From NCBI GenBank assembly GCA_041484845.1, contig JBGPIK010000019.1:1-34618 (forward strand): a stretch of 34,618 nt of DNA, written 5' to 3'. Within the stretch, counting starts at the first letter, position 1, and each line of letters opens with the position of its first letter. The position numbers were made by a program, and so were the translations under genes. Below are positions 32,943 through 34,618 of the stretch, one piece after another. The notes beneath the pieces were generated by a model. That model had not been told where the DNA came from. It searched no databases and worked only from the letters and a program-made list of their open reading frames with translations. This DNA comes from JBGPIK01 sp041484845. GTDB lineage: Bacteria; Desulfobacterota; Binatia; UBA9968.

Positions 32943-34163
32943 TTGGCAGTAATGTCAGCAAACTATTTGTCAGCCGCACGCGATCAAGACGGCCACGCGC
33001 TGCCTTTCTGGCGACAAATGGGCCCGATTTCGTTTCTGGTTCTGCTTTTTCTTGTCAATTTTCTCGCGCGGATTATATTGTCCCCCTTGCTCCCGACAAT
33101 TGAAAAAGAATTGAGGATCAGCCACAGCCAAGCGGGATTCCTTTTTTTTCTCATCGCGGCCGGTTATCTGATCGGTCTTTTGGGTTCGGGATTTATCGTC
33201 TCCTGGTGTACCCACCGCAGAGCTATCATTATTTCCGCGGCCGGGGTCGGCATGGCGCTGATCGGAGTCGCCTTGGCGGGCAGCTTTTGGACCATTGGCG
33301 CGGGCTTGGTTGCGTTGGGCATCGCGGCCGGGCTTTATCTCCCTTCGGCGGTGGCCACGATTACTTCTCAGACGGATCAATGGCACTGGGGCAAAGCCAT
33401 CGCGGTGCATGAGCTGGCGCCAAACTTGGCCTTTTTTCTCGGCCCTTTTGTCGCGGAACTGTTTCTTAGATGGTCCACCTGGCGCATGGCGCTTGGCTCT
33501 CTCGGCGCGTTATCGCTCGTACTGAGCCTTGGTTACCGGCGCGGCGGCCGAGGCGGCGATTTTACCGGGGCTTCGCCCGCGTCGAGCGCGTTTCGAGCGT
33601 TGGTTGGCTCAGCCGCCTTGTGGGCGATGATCGCGATTTTCGGACTAGGAGTCAGCGCGACGATCGGAGTCTATGCTATGTTACCGCTTTATCTTATCAA
33701 CGAGCGGCACATGGACCAGAGTTGGGTCAATACACTGGTTGCTCTTTCGCGATCTTACGGCCCGATTCTGGGATTAACCGGCGGTTGGGTGTCGGACCGT
33801 CTGGGTCCGAAGCAAACGATGGTTGCAAGCCTCTTATTCACCGGCCTCGTCACGCTGCTTTTGGGAGTCGTGTCGGGCCGTTGGCTCGATGGAGCGGTTT
33901 TCTTTCAGCCGCTTCTCGCTGTGTGGTTTTTCCCTGCCGCCTTTGCTGCGCTCGCGGTTATCACGCCGACGAGCACGCGGCATCTTGCCGTGGCCGTTAC
34001 AGTACCCTTCGGCTCGATAATTGGCGGAGGAGCCATTCCTACGCTGATTGGGATGGCGGGCGACGCCGGATCTTTCGGCCTGGGATTCGTGCTCTCGGGC
34101 GCGTTGATCATAGGCGGCGGTATCTTGGCGCTGCTGCTCAAATTGCCGGAGACAAACTCTTAG
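32943..34163 (+). CDS. Major facilitator superfamily transporter
   Basis: This gene encodes 406 residues with about 12 membrane helices in two halves. MFS features include FLVLLFLVNFLARIILSPLL as TM1, PTIEKELRISHSQAGFLFFL as the family leader into TM2, a loop SWCTHRRAI in place of the usual G-x-x-x-D-R-x-G-R, and GGWVSDRLGPKQTM in the second half, which matches the classic motif. The closest pattern is sugar/nitrate/drug MFS exporters or CynX-like permeases; the substrate is not determinable. AAGG lies 5 nt before the TTG at 32943; the next in-frame ATG at 32952 is an alternative start. Confidence 0.9.
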   Translation: MAVMSANYLSAARDQDGHALPFWRQMGPISFLVLLFLVNFLARIILSPLLPTIEKELRISHSQAGFLFFLIAAGYLIGLLGSGFIVSWCTHRRAIIISAAGVGMALIGVALAGSFWTIGAGLVALGIAAGLYLPSAVATITSQTDQWHWGKAIAVHELAPNLAFFLGPFVAELFLRWSTWRMALGSLGALSLVLSLGYRRGGRGGDFTGASPASSAFRALVGSAALWAMIAIFGLGVSATIGVYAMLPLYLINERHMDQSWVNTLVALSRSYGPILGLTGGWVSDRLGPKQTMVASLLFTGLVTLLLGVVSGRWLDGAVFFQPLLAVWFFPAAFAALAVITPTSTRHLAVAVTVPFGSIIGGGAIPTLIGMAGDAGSFGLGFVLSGALIIGGGILALLLKLPETNS

Positions 34164-34214
34164 CCGAGGTTATCCCGGTTGTCTTAGACCCGCCGACTGT
34201 TCTATATACGCCAC

Positions 34215-34618
34215 ATGATGACACTCGATGAATTCGCGGTAAAAATCAGGGAAAGTTGTGAGATCGTCGTTTTTACCGGAGCGGGAATTAGCACCGAGTC
34301 AGGCATTCCGGACTTCAGAAGCCCGGGCGGTATTTGGACCCGCTACCGGCCGGTTACTTTTCAAGAATATGTGCGTAGCGAGTCGGCGCGCATTGAGGCC
34401 TGGAAGCGACGATTGGAAACCAACGAGGTCCATAAAACCGCAAAGCCTAATATGGGACATTACTTCGTTCAGTCCCTCGACCAGAAGGGAAGGCTCATCG
34501 GGTTGATTACGCAGAACGTCGATGGCCTCCATAGTATGGCCGGACTGCCGGACGACAAGATTGTCGAGCTTCACGGCACCAATCGCAAGATCATTTGCCT
34601 GGAATGCGATCGAGTCTA
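34215..34618 (+). CDS. cobB: Sir2-family NAD-dependent protein deacylase (partial, runs off the window)
   Basis: From ATG 34215 the frame is open to the window end (134 codons) and lacks a stop. Sirtuin motifs are clear: VVFTGAGISTESGIPDFRSP (about 18-37) binds NAD, then LITQNVDGLH (98-106), catalytic His120 in ELHGTN, and Cys128/Cys131 (CLEC) that begin the zinc-binding module. The enzyme removes acyl groups from lysines, consuming NAD. The zinc cysteines mark it as a sirtuin, not the SIR2-STALD part of a Thoeris ThsA. A second in-frame ATG at 34218 is also possible; both lie 50 nt after the MFS stop. Confidence 0.93.
   Translation, partial: MMTLDEFAVKIRESCEIVVFTGAGISTESGIPDFRSPGGIWTRYRPVTFQEYVRSESARIEAWKRRLETNEVHKTAKPNMGHYFVQSLDQKGRLIGLITQNVDGLHSMAGLPDDKIVELHGTNRKIICLECDRV

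Noticed and set aside
34215..34618. The Sir2 gene as the missing ThsA of the TIR gene at 1659-2057
   Set aside because: It has the sirtuin zinc cysteines and catalytic His-Gly typical of lysine deacylases, and lies 32 kb from the TIR gene.
1..34618. CRISPR array, rRNA or tRNA genes, or prophage
   Set aside because: No regularly spaced repeats, no rRNA or tRNA-like sequence and no phage structural or integrase gene were seen in any part of the window.

Overview
The window reads as chromosomal DNA from an uncultured, moderately GC-rich Gram-negative bacterium, of the deltaproteobacterial / Binatota / Rokubacteria type. I base this on the mix of families: a UbiD-like decarboxylase beside an NMT1-type binding protein, a PQQ-type sugar dehydrogenase, an FMN alpha-hydroxy-acid oxidase, a secretin, NodI/NodJ-type ABC genes and many dispersed palindromic repeats. 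This placement is an inference; no rRNA, tRNA or ribosomal protein gene is present to fix the taxon.

The most interesting signal is selenium. Two genes are interrupted by an in-frame TGA exactly where homologues carry a redox cysteine, and both read on normally afterwards. The first (8259-8726) is a Bcp/PrxQ peroxiredoxin whose peroxidatic residue (codon 45, next to an intact resolving Cys50) is TGA. The second (29251-30462) is a rhodanese domain whose active-site loop has TGA at codon 81, fused to a two-helix K+ channel with a GYGD filter. Each TGA is followed by a hairpin of the same shape, with a G at the loop +20 nt from the TGA and a bulged G on the 3' arm, as expected of a bacterial SECIS element. 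A LysR gene resembling the selenium-metabolism-associated LysR family lies just downstream of the peroxiredoxin, but carries a TAA nonsense codon. Standard gene callers would break all three genes. No selA, selB, selC or selD is in the window.

Layout. 1-1366: a partial gene, a six-cysteine small protein, a one-helix small protein and a 39-residue Lys-rich peptide. 1659-3281 (minus strand): an orphan ThsB-like TIR protein, then a repeat-bearing gap and a CBS-pair protein. 3543-4559: a DUF4410 remnant and a MazF-type toxin-antitoxin pair with a palindromic operator. 4589-7879: HAD phosphatase, DUF1330 protein, NUDIX hydrolase with zinc ribbon, and a YgfZ-Rieske pair. 7880-10258: repeats, selenoperoxiredoxin, broken LysR, an unidentified broken gene and a strong terminator. 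10592-20335: hybrid histidine kinase, orphan secretin, an M1-like peptidase/ChaN/PDZ fusion and an ABC exporter pair. 20378-24478: a dispersed repeat, then (minus strand) UbiD, binding protein and sugar dehydrogenase. 24822-30462: FMN oxidase, a 1.35-kb gene-poor stretch with a MITE-like inverted repeat, an Asp/Glu racemase-fold protein lacking its cysteines, a MetE-like methyltransferase and the seleno-rhodanese channel. 30554-34618: a frameshifted Tat-type dipeptidase, a VapBC pair, an MFS transporter and the start of a sirtuin.

Several genes are disrupted (LysR, dipeptidase, DUF4410, the 9.8-10.2 kb gene). These may be true decay or single-base assembly errors. The two TGA genes are different, because each has a conserved cysteine at the stop and a SECIS-like hairpin behind it.
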